This document shows, in pieces, positions 63,409-64,000 of a DNA stretch of 64,000 bases. The position numbers and the translations under genes are program-made. How positions within the stretch are numbered: position 1 is the stretch's first letter; every line of letters begins with the position of its first letter. Under the pieces are notes generated by a model. The model was not told the DNA's origin, ran no database searches, and was given only the letters and a program-made list of their open reading frames with translations. Source of the stretch: Methanococcus maripaludis (GTDB lineage: Archaea > AGJL01 > Methanococci > Methanococcales > Methanococcaceae); the NCBI RefSeq assembly GCF_013760955.1, contig NZ_JACDUL010000004.1:170604-234603 (forward strand), given 5' to 3'.

Positions 63409-64000
63409 ATGCGGTTTAAAAATATATTTTTGATATTGCTGAGCTTAATGCTGTTATCATTATCAATTACAGCAGTTTCAGCAGAAGAAATTGAATATAA
63501 ATTCATTTCAAACACAACAAGCGATGAAAGCGGTAATTTTGTATTTAACGACGTTCCAAACGGAAATTACACCCTTTCGGGAGTAATCTGGAGTACTGCA
63601 ATGGGAGGAATGTGGCTTACAGACGTTGAAGAAATAGAAATCGAAAACGGAAGCCCTGTTGGAAACCTCTCAATGGCTATGAGATCAAACAGTAGTAACG
63701 ATGCAGAAGCCATACTAAGGATGCTTAATAGAACAACGATCTCTGGAGCAACCGTAAGTAAAACGGGAAGTGCAAAAGTTGGAACAACACTTGTTCTTAC
63801 TGATGAAAACGGAGATTTTGTAACTAACACAACAAGCGATGCTACAGGTAACTTTTCAATTGGAAATATCCAAAACGGAAATTACACCCTTTCGGGAGTA
63901 ATCTGGAGTACTGCAATGGGAGGAATGTGGCTTACAGACGTTGAAGAAATAGAAATCGAAAACGGAAGCCCTGTTGGAAACCTCTCAATGGCTATGAGAT
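63409..64000 (+). CDS. Secreted repeat protein with carboxypeptidase-regulatory-like domains (5' part)
   Basis: The gene starts at ATG 63409 after GGAGG and is open to the end of the window. A signal peptide (IFLILLSLMLLSLSITAVSA) is followed by Ig-like modules of the carboxypeptidase-regulatory type: TSDESGNFVFNDVPNGNYTL, then a Met/Gly turn (TAMGGMWLTDVEEIEIENG) and NLSMAMRSN. A second module repeats the same text 105 residues later. Such proteins sit on archaeal cell surfaces. Total length unknown. Confidence 0.8.
   Translation, partial: MRFKNIFLILLSLMLLSLSITAVSAEEIEYKFISNTTSDESGNFVFNDVPNGNYTLSGVIWSTAMGGMWLTDVEEIEIENGSPVGNLSMAMRSNSSNDAEAILRMLNRTTISGATVSKTGSAKVGTTLVLTDENGDFVTNTTSDATGNFSIGNIQNGNYTLSGVIWSTAMGGMWLTDVEEIEIENGSPVGNLSMAMR
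63511..64000 (+). repeat. 315-base tandem repeat in the surface-protein gene
   Basis: AACACAACAAGCGAT occurs at 63511 and 63826, and the 128 bases 63558-63685 match 63873-64000 without a difference that I could find, both at a 315-base period. The repeat continues beyond the window. Identity across synonymous sites points to recent duplication. Confidence 0.9.

Overview
The window reads as a chromosomal segment of a mesophilic Methanococcus, almost certainly Methanococcus maripaludis or a very close relative. The DNA is AT-rich and genes are densely packed on both strands. Translation signals are archaeal: GGTGA, GTGAT or GGAGG before many starts, with frequent GTG and TTG starts. The gene set is methanogen-specific (formylmethanofuran dehydrogenase, tyramine-glutamate ligase, preflagellin peptidase FlaK), and an in-frame UGA in the formylmethanofuran dehydrogenase B gene has to be read as selenocysteine. 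No rRNA, tRNA, CRISPR array or intact insertion sequence was seen.

Layout. 0-22 kb is a mostly housekeeping block: the end of an acyl-CoA synthetase gene, mfnD (methanofuran side chain), taw2 (wyosine tRNA base), a DJ-1/PfpI protein, flaK, argF, an amino-acid ABC permease and binding protein without an ATPase, a TudS-like protein, hisB, a RecJ-like DHH nuclease, an AMMECR1 protein, a MoeA with a periplasmic-binding-protein-like tail, a radical SAM AmrS-type protein, a DUF98 protein, serB, purC and leuB. 22-30 kb holds an endonuclease III fused to a DUF123/GIY-YIG-like domain, a CGGC protein, a DUF432-MscS pair, an MNT-HEPN toxin-antitoxin pair with a clear double operator, and a SulP anion transporter followed by a hairpin-rich intergenic region.

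30-37 kb is the most unusual part. It contains a membrane-anchored winged-helix regulator and a secreted protein on one strand. On the other strand, behind a long leader with three stable hairpins, come a Met/Pro/Asn-rich secreted protein, a secreted protein built from three nearly identical repeats, a 40-residue membrane peptide and a MacB-type ABC exporter (ATPase, extracellular Ig-like protein, permease). I infer a single export or cell-surface system here. A P-type ATPase follows.

41-54 kb is a molybdenum/tungsten block. modA-modB-modD (no modC) and a second moeA face each other. The fwdE-A-CD-B operon, with a selenocysteine UGA in fwdB, comes next, divergent from a second Mo/W ABC transporter operon that carries a DUF364 gene and the only metal-type ATPase. 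Palindromes built on GTAATTAC occur in the promoters of all four transcription units, suggesting one oxyanion- or metal-responsive regulon.

54-64 kb is accessory: an XPD-like helicase, a three-domain PIN-GNAT-PUA-like protein, small membrane proteins, a small protein paralogous to one at 22 kb, a decayed gene, a GC-richer TrmO gene that looks acquired, a beta-helix lipoprotein and the start of a secreted protein with 105-residue repeats that runs off the window. Family assignments come from reading motifs and recall of known proteins; no database search was run.
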